Shown here: positions 17,801-25,819 of the stretch, in pieces | Layout: the number at the start of each line of letters is the position of its first letter | Position numbering within the stretch: position 1 is the first letter of the stretch | IMG/VR virus record: IMGVR_UViG_3300010151_000014 | Span: 1 to 56,901 of that record | Direction: 5' to 3' (one strand) | Length of the DNA stretch: 56,901 nucleotides | Origin: a virus | The notes under the pieces: model-generated | Seen by the model: only the letters and a program-made list of their open reading frames with translations | Told to the model about the DNA's origin: nothing | Database searches by the model: none | Program-made: the position numbers and the translations under genes

Positions 17801-18418
17801 CTATTGTGGAATGAAGACGGAACGTGGAAACACTCGAAGTTTAATAAACGTACGATGTTGTCACTCATAAGAATTCGGGCATTTGATTCATTAGACATAA
17901 TTGGTGATGATAAAATGTTTAAATCGTATAAACACATGGAAGAAGTTATTATTAATAAAAACTCTGACATCAAAAAAAGAACAAAGCGTGATCCTTTAAA
18001 GGGGCAGAATTTGTTTAAACAACATATCCTGGAAACGTCTGACATAGGTGAATGGTCTAGGGTAGAAACGGCTGAGATGTTGACGGAGCATCTCGGTGGT
18101 TGCGACGCATCAAACTTAATATCTGAACCAATGATGAAATGTTTTAGTCAAATGGAAATAGAGTCTGTTGATGAATATCATGGGAAAGATGTATATTGGT
18201 TCATTACTACAGATGTTATTGCGAAGAAAACGAAACGAGGTAAACCCTACTTATTATTAACAGTTAGTGGCAACTCTGGTGCGACTGAAAGGTTGTTTAT
18301 GTGGAACTGGACAAAAGATAAATTCCAGATTCAAAAATATTCTATCTGTGTTGCAGAGATCAACAAAAGCGATTTTGGTTATTCAACCAGACAACAGCAA
18401 ATTAAAATTCTATCATGA
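14813..18418 (+). CDS. dnaE: DNA polymerase III alpha subunit (DnaE-like, family C)
   Basis: A replicative polymerase of about 1201 residues, near the size of bacterial DnaE. The N-terminal PHP domain keeps HSHSGFS, DHGHMNS and PGCEMYV residues, so it may retain metal binding. The polymerase core shows PGRGSGASSLVNYVL, the catalytic PDIDSDF pair, the third Asp in WIKFDLLGLETL, GIFQLTSAGAQKL, IYRPGPL, and ASHAISYAMDSY. The C-terminus has helix-hairpin-helix and OB-like regions (SCKGVGEVAVDEI). ATG 14813 follows AAAGAGG and is preferred to the upstream in-frame start. Overlaps the kinase gene by 4 bases. Confidence 0.93.
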   Translation: MGTIFPKKFVGLHSHSGFSTYDGLGYPNQHIDFVRKNGMDAWALTDHGHMNSFGHAYLYAEKLAKAGENFKFIPGCEMYVHPDLNAWQLDYEIKRAEKKGDLEVLNVLRKQRRELDTPLTNNLINHDFDVEEGKSKNNGLTIEDEDASRSSKFYDPIKRRHHLVVLPKTSIGLERLFGLVSKGYLDGFYRFPRVDYSMLKEAAQGGHLIVSTACISGPLSYEIFRHFQGIEFEDLKPELLDNHDVMEKVLQSIGHGHQMLVNAVGTDNVYIELQFNKLNAQHLTNRALLAYAERNGLQDQLIITCDSHYANPEYWKEREIYKKLGWLNYREMDPTKLPKSKEELKCELYPKNAEQVWDSYKQTSTEYGFYNDQIICDAIERTYHIAHNVIADIHPNTSIKLPTFVIPEDKTETETLIDLCKKGMIERGFQNSPKYIERIKYELQIIIERKFELYFLVMHQIIKLSKEHMLVGPGRGSGASSLVNYVLKITDVDPIKYNLLFERFLSKYRKEYPDIDSDFADRDKLLGLLAAHFGKRNVIPISNYNTLKLKALIKDVSRFYGIPYDESNAATKTVEKEVRRAVQKHGEDKNLFVLKYDDAMKYSSSFRTFIEKYPEVGEPIKVLFGQNKSLGRHAGGVIISEHIPERMPLILSKGEPQTPWVEGTNFKHLEEFGWIKFDLLGLETLRIIERAIELILKRKEGITNPTFINIKAWYKKNLSPDVINFDDQKVYEYVYHSGRFAGIFQLTSAGAQKLFMKAKPKSLIDIATLTSIYRPGPLAANVHKLYLKHKNGEPYIWGHEIINKVLKDTRGLIIFQESVMQLAHEVAGFPLDECDKIRKSIMKRSISGGDEAIKKAKELRINFVQGSINNGVPKDVANDLYDKILYFAGYGFNASHAISYAMDSYFCAWLMTYYEEEWLCAYLEAMSSNPKKKTKAFNEVKKLGYKTVPIDINYADKSWTILEGKCFMPSFLSCKGVGEVAVDEIIENRPYQSIHNLLWNEDGTWKHSKFNKRTMLSLIRIRAFDSLDIIGDDKMFKSYKHMEEVIINKNSDIKKRTKRDPLKGQNLFKQHILETSDIGEWSRVETAEMLTEHLGGCDASNLISEPMMKCFSQMEIESVDEYHGKDVYWFITTDVIAKKTKRGKPYLLLTVSGNSGATERLFMWNWTKDKFQIQKYSICVAEINKSDFGYSTRQQQIKILS

Positions 18419-18942
18419 GTCAAACTATTATTGCGCTTGTTGGCCCTGATAAGTGTGGCAAAACTGAAATTGCTAATGAACTATCGGCAAAATTAAAGAT
18501 TCCGCTTTTTAAGGCTAATACTGAAAAGGGGAAATTTCGAAACGGTGATGATTTTATTAATGAAATGCGATATGCCGATCCTCGAACAATTGATTTGTTA
18601 AGACAAACAGGTTATTCTTTAATTTTAGATCGAGCCTGGCCATGTGAATGGGTATATTCAAGGGCATTTAATAGGGCGACTGATGAAGCGGCTACACGAC
18701 AGTCTGATATAGATTACGCAGATTTAGGCGCTATTGTAATTATTTGTCATCGCACATCATATGCAGGTCTTGTTGACGAAGACGCACCTGAAAAGTTGGT
18801 TGAACCTATGTTACAAAAATTACATTCTTTATATGAAAAATTTGCGCAGCAATCAAAGTGTAGAGTTATGTTTTTGAATGTTGATGATGAAAATTTAGAA
18901 CGAGAAGTAAGTGATATCCTTTCTTTCTTGGGAGTAAGTTAA
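18415..18942 (+). CDS. P-loop nucleoside/nucleotide kinase (dNMP kinase-like)
   Basis: 175 residues with Walker A VGPDKCGKTE, a DR..P motif (LILDRAWPCEWVYS) and an aromatic-rich acceptor region, resembling thymidylate or deoxynucleoside kinases of phages. It is the first gene of the cluster with the glycosyltransferase and the thymidylate-synthase-fold enzyme, so phosphorylation of a modified dNMP is the attractive role; ordinary dTMP phosphorylation is equally possible on sequence alone. Confidence 0.7.
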   Translation: MSQTIIALVGPDKCGKTEIANELSAKLKIPLFKANTEKGKFRNGDDFINEMRYADPRTIDLLRQTGYSLILDRAWPCEWVYSRAFNRATDEAATRQSDIDYADLGAIVIICHRTSYAGLVDEDAPEKLVEPMLQKLHSLYEKFAQQSKCRVMFLNVDDENLEREVSDILSFLGVS

Positions 18943-18943
18943 A

Positions 18944-20221
18944 ATGAATTTGTTAGTTCAAACACAATTGTCAAATTATAATACGGCCGGAAAGTTCATT
19001 CTAGAAGCAGATAGTGGCTGGCAAATGATAATGGGCAGGGTCCGAACGCTTTTGGCACTACAACCTAACATTCGTGTCTCAATTCTTTGTCCTTTACGTA
19101 ATCAACTTGTAACGCAACCTGAGAATGTGAATCCAGATATTATTGATGATTCGCGAGTGAAGTGTTTATATCATGAAATAATTCCAAATGCATTGGCAAC
19201 ACGATATGATTTCGATTTTGATGGAATTGGTAAAATGTTAAAAGATACAAATGAAAGATATACACATGTATATATCAATGATCCTATGCATCTTAGGAAC
19301 TTTCGTGCTCTTTTTTATCTTAAAATGCAATATACACCAAGATTTTTTGTACATTCGCATTTTATTGATAATCCTGAATGTCCTAAGTTTCCAATGGAGG
19401 CGTCTTTGTGGTATGGGCAACTTGAGGCTGCATTGAAGGCAGATTATAATTTTTGGCAATGTGAATCTGCAATGAATTTATTTTTGGATTCAGCAAGAAA
19501 TTATTTAAACGATGAGTTAGTTAATCAAATCAAAAACAAATCTATACCTTGGGATGACGGTTATTCTTATAATGAAATTCTAAAACCTATTGATGAATCA
19601 GGGGTTAGGTTTAAGATTCCTAATGATAAAGTAATTGTATTTGTACCAAATCGGGTGGGAGGAAAAGGTAGATCATCTGATTATACCAATTGTGGAAAGT
19701 TCTTATTTGAGATTTGTAATGAACTTTGGAAGGAGAGACAAGACTTTATTGTGATCGCAGGTAATCCTTCACAAAAGTTTAGCAATGATGAGCTTAATGA
19801 ATTATGTAATCCATATGCAAAGTTGTTTGAAGGTACCTTAACAAGAAATGAATATCGATGGGTAGGTAGAAACTCACATATTTCTGTGGGTTTGTATGAT
19901 CAGGATTCTTATGGTGGCACTGCAGCACGTGAATTACTTGAATTAGGGTGTTTGCCTGTGTGGATCAATAGATATGAATACAAATCACTTGCAGATGCGA
20001 CAGGATACCCATTTATTGCAGCAGAACTTGATAACATTAAGAATGTTTTGAGTGATGTAATTGATTATGCAAAGAAAGATCTCAAATTTAGCAAGGCCTT
20101 GGGTGGGGGTATTATGTTTAATGACGCCTGGTCTTTAAGGGATCTTAATAGGGAAAAATGTAGTTACGAAATGTCAACTCAGCGTGCTCTAGATATTATG
20201 AAAGATGTCGCCAATGTTTAA
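18944..20221 (+). CDS. GT-B fold glycosyltransferase
   Basis: 425 residues in two Rossmann-like halves. The C-terminal half opens with IVFVPNRVGGKGR and has the donor-site pattern DSYGGTAARELLELGCLPV, equivalent to the E-x7-E sugar-nucleotide site of GT-B enzymes; VIAGNPSQKF lies between. No signal peptide or membrane segment, so it acts in the cytoplasm. Flanked by a dNMP kinase and a dCMP-modifying-type enzyme, it is a good candidate for sugar transfer to a modified DNA base; a role in modifying a host polymer remains possible. Its end overlaps the next gene by 17 bases. Confidence 0.75.
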   Translation: MNLLVQTQLSNYNTAGKFILEADSGWQMIMGRVRTLLALQPNIRVSILCPLRNQLVTQPENVNPDIIDDSRVKCLYHEIIPNALATRYDFDFDGIGKMLKDTNERYTHVYINDPMHLRNFRALFYLKMQYTPRFFVHSHFIDNPECPKFPMEASLWYGQLEAALKADYNFWQCESAMNLFLDSARNYLNDELVNQIKNKSIPWDDGYSYNEILKPIDESGVRFKIPNDKVIVFVPNRVGGKGRSSDYTNCGKFLFEICNELWKERQDFIVIAGNPSQKFSNDELNELCNPYAKLFEGTLTRNEYRWVGRNSHISVGLYDQDSYGGTAARELLELGCLPVWINRYEYKSLADATGYPFIAAELDNIKNVLSDVIDYAKKDLKFSKALGGGIMFNDAWSLRDLNREKCSYEMSTQRALDIMKDVANV

Positions 20222-21218
20222 ACGTACGTTCAAAGATTTTACTAGCGCATATCTTTCTCTTGCAGAAGAAATTAGGGATGACTATGATTATATCACGTCA
20301 CCACGTGGAATGAAAGTTAAGGAAAAATTGGGTGTCAAATTTGAGATAACAAACCCACGTCATAGAATCCCATATGTCCCAATTAGAAAGTTTAAGATAC
20401 AATATATGATCGCAGAAACTTTATGGTATTTATCGGCCAATAATAAAACAAAATGGATCGCAAATTACGCACCATTTTGGGAAGGTATTACCGACGATGG
20501 CCTTACGGCGAACAGCGCGTATGGTGCGAGAATATTTCAACGACATGACAGAATTGCGTTGGGTGGTATTAATCAATGGGTATATGCCAAGGAGGTGTTA
20601 AAACAAGACCCAGATTCACGACGAGCCTTTATTCACATCCGAACCCCTCATGATAGTATTATTGGGTCAAAAGATGTACCTTGCACAATAGGATTGCAGT
20701 TTTTTATTCGTGACAATAAGCTGGATCTCATTGTTAATATGCGTTCTAGTGATTTGATTTTGGGAATTTCATATGATGTTCCTGCATTCACATTTTTACA
20801 AGAACTTATGGCGCTTGAACTAGGCGTTTCAATTGGCACTTATATTCATATTTCAAATTCCATGCATGTGTATGAAAAGCATTTTGAAATGTTGGATGAA
20901 ATTCTTGATAAACGTAATGTTGCAGAAAGCATATTATTGAGTTATATGCGTGGACCAATGAAATCAATGCCTAAGCAACAATGTACAATAAGGTTATATA
21001 AATTTGAAGAATTATTGCGCTCCTGTTATGATATTGATAGCATAGATAATGCATTAAGCGATTTAAAGGATATTGATGATTATTGGTTTGATTGGGCACA
21101 AGTATTAGCTGCACATCGAGCAGGAAAATTAGGAAAAAAGAAAAAAATGAAAGATTTAATGTATAATGTTACTGAACAATTACGTCCTATAAAAATAGTA
21201 CATGAGGTAAAGAAATGA
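20205..21218 (+). CDS. Thymidylate synthase-fold enzyme, probably dCMP (hydroxy)methyltransferase
   Basis: Transfers a one-carbon unit from methylenetetrahydrofolate to C5 of a pyrimidine nucleotide. Catalytic Cys160 sits in DVPCTIGLQF; the phosphate-site Arg180/Asp183 are in MRSSDLILG; His221/Tyr223 are in SMHVYEKH. Asp191 in LGISYDVPAF occupies the position of E. coli ThyA Asn177, the residue that selects dUMP; Asp there is found in T4 dCMP hydroxymethylase and is known to switch ThyA to dCMP. The His next to the Cys in ThyA is Thr. A cytosine substrate is therefore favoured; methyl versus hydroxymethyl product cannot be told. Context with kinase, glycosyltransferase and epimerase supports base modification. 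Confidence 0.82.
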   Translation: MSPMFKRTFKDFTSAYLSLAEEIRDDYDYITSPRGMKVKEKLGVKFEITNPRHRIPYVPIRKFKIQYMIAETLWYLSANNKTKWIANYAPFWEGITDDGLTANSAYGARIFQRHDRIALGGINQWVYAKEVLKQDPDSRRAFIHIRTPHDSIIGSKDVPCTIGLQFFIRDNKLDLIVNMRSSDLILGISYDVPAFTFLQELMALELGVSIGTYIHISNSMHVYEKHFEMLDEILDKRNVAESILLSYMRGPMKSMPKQQCTIRLYKFEELLRSCYDIDSIDNALSDLKDIDDYWFDWAQVLAAHRAGKLGKKKKMKDLMYNVTEQLRPIKIVHEVKK

Positions 21219-22225
21219 GAGTGTTAGTAACAGGTGGATGTGGATTTATTGGTTCGACATTGGTTCGAAAATTGAGGGAAAATAATATTCAAGTTGATAT
21301 TGTTGATGATATGTCAGTTGGTAATCTTTCAAAGCTAGGAAAAGTCCCTCTTCGTGTTGTCCCAGTTGATCTAATAAGTATATATCAAAATACAGTTGAG
21401 GATAATGAGCTCAAAGAGGGCCATGTTTTGGTTTTTGAAGGGGATTTTACACACCCACTAATATTAAATAGAATTGCTCAGGGATATTATATGTATGTTT
21501 TTCATCTTGCGGCAGATCCACGTGTTGAATATTCTATACAAAATCCTTACAAAACAACGGTCAATAATATATCAAAGACTGTTTTGCTATTGTCTTCATG
21601 CGCAGGTAATATTCAACGTTTTATATTTTCATCGTCATGTTCAGTCTATGGTGATCAGTATTCTATTGAAGGTACCCCAACAACCGAAGCATCACCGACG
21701 GCACCATGTTCACCATACGCACTACAAAAATTAACAATTGATCAATTGTTACCTATGTTCTATAAGTTTCACGGATTAGATTCGGTTTCATTACGATATT
21801 TTAATGTATATGGTCCTGGTCATGATGGTACCGGTGCATATGCAACTGCAGTTGCTGCATGGTGTAGCGCACTTAAAAAAAGCCAGTCTTTACGCTCAGA
21901 TGGAGATGGAACACAGAGTCGTGACATGGTATTTGTTGACGACATTGCGGCAATTAATATTGCAGCTATGATTCAAACAAAGGATCTTAAAGGTGAGGCA
22001 TTTAATGTGTGTACAGGCACTGCGATATCAAATAATGATATCCTACAATTAATTTGGAAACTTTATGGACCATATACGAGGAAAGACTCACCATGGCGTC
22101 CCGGGGATGTGATGCACACATTAGGAAATAATACAAAAATAAACGATGAACTTATCCCATATCCATGGTTAGGTTTTAAGGAAGGCCTGGAACAAACAAT
22201 GAGATGGTGGGGCCTAATTAAATAA
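21215..22225 (+). CDS. NAD-dependent sugar-nucleotide epimerase/dehydratase (extended SDR)
   Basis: 336 residues. NAD-binding GGCGFIGS near residue 7, DVVDDMSVG second strand, HLAADPRVEYS, catalytic SSSCSVYGD Ser and YALQK Tyr/Lys, and a C-terminal sugar-binding RDMVFVDDIA segment. This is the UDP-glucose/UDP-xylose 4-epimerase-type layout; the exact sugar is not readable. Overlap with the upstream gene (ATGA) ties it to the base-modification cluster, where it could supply the activated sugar to the GT-B enzyme. Confidence 0.88.
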   Translation: MRVLVTGGCGFIGSTLVRKLRENNIQVDIVDDMSVGNLSKLGKVPLRVVPVDLISIYQNTVEDNELKEGHVLVFEGDFTHPLILNRIAQGYYMYVFHLAADPRVEYSIQNPYKTTVNNISKTVLLLSSCAGNIQRFIFSSSCSVYGDQYSIEGTPTTEASPTAPCSPYALQKLTIDQLLPMFYKFHGLDSVSLRYFNVYGPGHDGTGAYATAVAAWCSALKKSQSLRSDGDGTQSRDMVFVDDIAAINIAAMIQTKDLKGEAFNVCTGTAISNNDILQLIWKLYGPYTRKDSPWRPGDVMHTLGNNTKINDELIPYPWLGFKEGLEQTMRWWGLIK

Positions 22226-22276
22226 GATCATTATAAATTGCATTAAATTCATTTTTATCTAATAAAGGCTTGAAAT

Positions 22277-22750
22277 ATGAAAGAAATTTGGATAACAAAA
22301 TCTACAATTATTGAAAAACCATGGGGCACGGAACAAATATGGCAAACCGGAGGTTGGAGACAAATATCTAGCAAAATTCTATATCTAAAAGAAGGTTATC
22401 GCACTAGCCTAAAATATAATAATATTAAAAATGAAGTATTATTTATTTTGTCTGGGAGGTTGTTATTAACATATTCGAACGAAAGATTTAGACAAAATAA
22501 AGAATTTAAGTCGTGTTATCTCACGGCCGGTGAAACAATTAATATTCAAAGTGAATGCCCATATCGTCTTAAGGCAATTGAAGACACAGTTGTTGTCGAA
22601 GTGGGTGATCGTCCGTCTACTCAAGATTCTATTGTTCGATTTCATGATGATTATGGTCGTCATCCAAAAACCGGTGACGAATTAATTAACGATATGGCCC
22701 AACAAGCTATATATGAGTCAGGGCACCTAGGCATTAAACAAAATGATTAA
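22277..22750 (+). CDS. Cupin protein, mannose-6-phosphate isomerase type II-like
   Basis: 157 residues. IEKPWGTEQIW is the N-terminal signature of type II phosphomannose isomerase cupins, followed by YLKEGYRTSLKYN, FILSGRLLLTY and ETINIQSECPYRLKA, the two cupin motifs. The usual metal-binding His residues (HxH...E) are largely replaced (TSLKYN), so it may bind a sugar without classical catalysis. Likely sugar-nucleotide metabolism or sugar handling for the upstream glycosyltransferase. Confidence 0.68.
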   Translation: MKEIWITKSTIIEKPWGTEQIWQTGGWRQISSKILYLKEGYRTSLKYNNIKNEVLFILSGRLLLTYSNERFRQNKEFKSCYLTAGETINIQSECPYRLKAIEDTVVVEVGDRPSTQDSIVRFHDDYGRHPKTGDELINDMAQQAIYESGHLGIKQND

Positions 22751-22782
22751 TAAATCCATATATCTGAGGGGTATCATATAAT

Positions 22783-23784
22783 ATGTCAAAACCTAATCCA
22801 GGCGATGTAAATTTGGTGTTGTATCATGCAGACTGTAGTGACGGATTTGGGTCGGCATATGCCGCGTGGAAACTACTTGGCTCAAAAGCGAAATATATTC
22901 CATGTAAACATGGGTCATCCCCACCAGATGTTGTTGGAAAAAATGTTGCAATATGTGATTTTAGTTTCGATAATGCCACAACAAAGAAAATGATTGAAGA
23001 TGCAAATACATTAATCATTCTAGATCATCATAAAAGCGCTGTAATCGAATTGCATGATATTGCTGAAACAGTATTCGATATGAATCATAGTGGGGCAATT
23101 ATTACATGGAATTTCTTTCATCCAGGAAAAGAATCACCTAAATTTTTGAAATATATTGAAACGCGAGATTTATGGAAATGGGATTTACCTTATTCAAAAG
23201 AGTTTTCGTCTGCATTTGATATGATTCCATTTGAGTTTGAGGAATTTGAGAAATTTGAAGATGACAGTGTATTTGACGCAGCGATTAAAAAAGGGTCGGT
23301 AATTTTATCATATAGCAAAACTGTTATTAAAAAAGTTGCCTCACAAGCACGAAAAAGAAAACTTGATGGCAAAGATATATACGTTGTTAATGCTTCACAT
23401 TGGATGAGTGAAATTGGCGCGCATCTATCAACCTTTTGCGATTTTGTGTTCATATGGTACTATGATCACGGACAACGAAACATTAAAGTCTCACTAAGAT
23501 CACATGGTGATAATGCTGATGTTTGCGAGATTGCAAAAAGTTTTGGTGGTGGTGGTCATAAAAATGCCGCCGGTTTTACCCTTCTGGGGGGTACATGCGT
23601 TGATGATTTATTTGATGTTGTGGAAGAAAAAGTTGATACAACAGCAGCGCGGGATGAGCTTAACAAAATTAAAGTACAGTTTGAGGAATCTGGTAATATT
23701 AAAAAAGTGGAAGTGATCAATGCTGTAAGTGCCCTTTTAGATGATGTTATTGATCATCAAGAAGAGGATTTAAAGAAAAGCTAG
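22783..23784 (+). CDS. DHH/DHHA1 family phosphoesterase (NrnA/RecJ superfamily)
   Basis: 333 residues. YHADCSDGFGSAYAAW contains the first Asp motif, VAICDFSF the second, ILDHHKS the DHH motif, and GGGGHKNAAGF the DHHA1 motif near residue 265. This is the arrangement of nano-RNases and single-strand exonucleases. Possible jobs are degrading short oligonucleotides or cyclic dinucleotide products during infection; the second would make it relevant to host defence, but no feature distinguishes these. Confidence 0.88.
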   Translation: MSKPNPGDVNLVLYHADCSDGFGSAYAAWKLLGSKAKYIPCKHGSSPPDVVGKNVAICDFSFDNATTKKMIEDANTLIILDHHKSAVIELHDIAETVFDMNHSGAIITWNFFHPGKESPKFLKYIETRDLWKWDLPYSKEFSSAFDMIPFEFEEFEKFEDDSVFDAAIKKGSVILSYSKTVIKKVASQARKRKLDGKDIYVVNASHWMSEIGAHLSTFCDFVFIWYYDHGQRNIKVSLRSHGDNADVCEIAKSFGGGGHKNAAGFTLLGGTCVDDLFDVVEEKVDTTAARDELNKIKVQFEESGNIKKVEVINAVSALLDDVIDHQEEDLKKS

Positions 23785-23825
23785 AAATAGATGTTTGAAA
23801 CGTAAAATTATAAACGATTAATAAA

Positions 23826-24773
23826 ATGACTATATCTGCCGCTATAGGTTTGACAGGATTAGTTTTGTCTACCTACGCCGTAATTGCTAATGATAGTGCC
23901 CAAACATTGGGCACTTTTATATCATCAAATAAGGACACATCTTGGTGGAAATCATGGTTATATATGTCATTAATTATGATTCTAACCTTAGGATATGCAT
24001 GGTTAATAGGTGATATTACATATGGGCGCCTTAATGAAATACCTTTTCCTTTATCATTTAAATGGTACCATGGTGTTGCCCCTGTACTTTTATTGGTATT
24101 AACACATTTCGGAATACCTGTTAGCACAACATTATTAACTTTAAGTTTATTTTCTAGTAGTCTCGTTTTGAAAAAGATTATTATTAAATCCGCAATAGGA
24201 TATGGTATAGCGGCCGTCTCAGCGTATATACTTTGGTTTGTTTTATCATATTTTTTAAACGAAAAGAGACCTGTTAAAATAGGTCACAAAAAGTATTGGG
24301 TGATCGGCCAATGGATGGCGACTGGGTTTTTGTGGAGCCAATGGTTAAGTCATGATATTGCAAATGTTGCAGTTTATCTTCCACGAAAAAACGCTTTAAC
24401 ACCTCTAATGTTTTTAGGTTTTATAACTCTTCTTATTGGGTGGTTGGCATACTTGTTTTACACAAAAGGTGGCAAGATTCAATCGATTATACAATCGAAA
24501 AGTGGCACCCGTTTTGCAAGATCTGCAACCATTATCGACTTTGTTTACGCAATTATTCTTTGGGTTTTTAAAGAATACAATAATTTACCAATGTCGACAA
24601 CTTGGGTATTTGTTGGTTTACTATGCGGTCGTGAATTGGCGGTATATCGGGTATTCTCAAATGGCGCCGGCATTAAAATGATATTTCCAATATTAATTAA
24701 TGATTTTTTTAAAATGATGGCAGGTCTGGCTTTGAGCGTCATATTAGTTGGGTTTATTATTACCTTTGGATGA
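23826..24773 (+). CDS. PiT-family inorganic phosphate permease
   Basis: 315 residues, strongly hydrophobic with about nine membrane segments. PiT signatures are duplicated as expected: NDSAQTLGT with HFGIPVSTT in the first half, and SHDIANVAVYLP with NLPMSTTWVFVGLL in the second. Imports phosphate with a cation; a metabolic gene likely to raise phosphate supply for phage DNA synthesis. It is shorter than bacterial PitA (about 500) because the long central loop is missing, as in PiT proteins of aquatic phages. Confidence 0.88.
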   Translation: MTISAAIGLTGLVLSTYAVIANDSAQTLGTFISSNKDTSWWKSWLYMSLIMILTLGYAWLIGDITYGRLNEIPFPLSFKWYHGVAPVLLLVLTHFGIPVSTTLLTLSLFSSSLVLKKIIIKSAIGYGIAAVSAYILWFVLSYFLNEKRPVKIGHKKYWVIGQWMATGFLWSQWLSHDIANVAVYLPRKNALTPLMFLGFITLLIGWLAYLFYTKGGKIQSIIQSKSGTRFARSATIIDFVYAIILWVFKEYNNLPMSTTWVFVGLLCGRELAVYRVFSNGAGIKMIFPILINDFFKMMAGLALSVILVGFIITFG

Positions 24774-24832
24774 TATCATTTTTAAAATAAGGTTTCGAAA
24801 GAAATCAAATAAATATTATTTATGTAAATGAC

Positions 24833-24860
24833 TTGCACAAACGTTACAATAAACTATAAA
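24833..24860 (+). promoter_or_regulatory. Sigma-70-type promoter for the small secreted protein
   Basis: TTGCAC (24833) and TATAAA (24855) with a 16-base spacer; the ATG follows at 24879 behind AAAAGG. The 105-base gap after the permease gene and the promoter suggest independent expression. Confidence 0.5.
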
Positions 24861-24878
24861 TTTATAAAAGGTATTTAA

Positions 24879-25136
24879 ATGAAAAATGTAATAATGACAT
24901 CATTAATGTTGGCTCTATCTTATATGGGCATAGCTCAAGCTGAATGTATACAAACCCCACAGTCAAGTTGGATAACTCAGGCGTGTTATTATACAGTAAC
25001 AACGGACATATATATGAATAGAAAACGTTATATATTTTGTGGTATACCATACACTACGTTTTTGGATCTAGTTAATGCCCCTTCACCTGGTAAATATTAT
25101 TATGCTATGATTAAGGGCAAATATAATTGTTGGTGA
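24879..25136 (+). CDS. Small secreted protein with signal peptide
   Basis: 85 residues. A clear Sec signal peptide (short basic start, MTSLMLALSYMGI core, AQA cleavage site) releases a mature protein of about 64 residues with four Cys, suggesting two disulfides in the periplasm. No recognised family. Sole exported soluble candidate beside the phosphate permease; possible superinfection-exclusion or periplasmic role is speculation. Confidence 0.7.
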   Translation: MKNVIMTSLMLALSYMGIAQAECIQTPQSSWITQACYYTVTTDIYMNRKRYIFCGIPYTTFLDLVNAPSPGKYYYAMIKGKYNCW

Positions 25137-25189
25137 TGCTGCACCTTATCTATACCGCTTAAACACCCTATATAGGCACTTAGAAAAAT

Positions 25190-25819
25190 ATGTTGGAACA
25201 ACAAACACTAAAACTTAAATATCATGAGCAACCACAAGATGAACCCAATGAACCTATCGAGGATAGCGAAGGTGATAAAACAATAACACATAAAAAATAT
25301 GCCACAATTGTTGCCGATCCTCCTTGGTATCAACGTGGCGGTGGAAAATGCAAAAGGGGAGCCGATCGGCATTACCCAATCCTTAAAGAACACCAGATTA
25401 AAAATATAATGTTCAATTATTTGGATGATAAGGTTGCAGATAATGCGCATTTATATTTGTGGACGGTGAATAACCATCTTCCAGAGGCACTTCGTATTAT
25501 CGAACATTTAGGTTTTCGTTATATCACAAATCTTGTTTGGGCAAAACCTTATTTTGGTTTAGGTCGATATTTTCGGGGACAGCATGAATTATGTCTTTTT
25601 GCAACAAAAGGCCGGGGTTTTACACCAAAAACATCAAAAAACAATATATCAACACTCATTGGTCAATCATTAATTAAGCCAACAACTCATAGCACAAAAC
25701 CAAAGGTGATATATGACTTAGTTGAGGCACGCAGTCAAGGCCCTTATTTGGAAATGTTTGCGCGTAATAAACGAAAAGGATGGGATACGTGGGGAAACGA
25801 AATTGACAACAAGGCTTAG
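25190..25819 (+). CDS. MT-A70-type DNA adenine methyltransferase
   Basis: 209 residues. VADPPWYQRGGGKC contains the DPPW catalytic motif, followed by a target-recognition/SAM region and LYLWTVNNHLPEAL, NLVWAKPYF and QHELCLFATKG strands of the MT-A70 family. Likely methylates N6 of adenine in phage DNA, protecting it from restriction. The recognition site is unknown. Its 3' end overlaps the dCMP deaminase start. Confidence 0.9.
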   Translation: MLEQQTLKLKYHEQPQDEPNEPIEDSEGDKTITHKKYATIVADPPWYQRGGGKCKRGADRHYPILKEHQIKNIMFNYLDDKVADNAHLYLWTVNNHLPEALRIIEHLGFRYITNLVWAKPYFGLGRYFRGQHELCLFATKGRGFTPKTSKNNISTLIGQSLIKPTTHSTKPKVIYDLVEARSQGPYLEMFARNKRKGWDTWGNEIDNKA

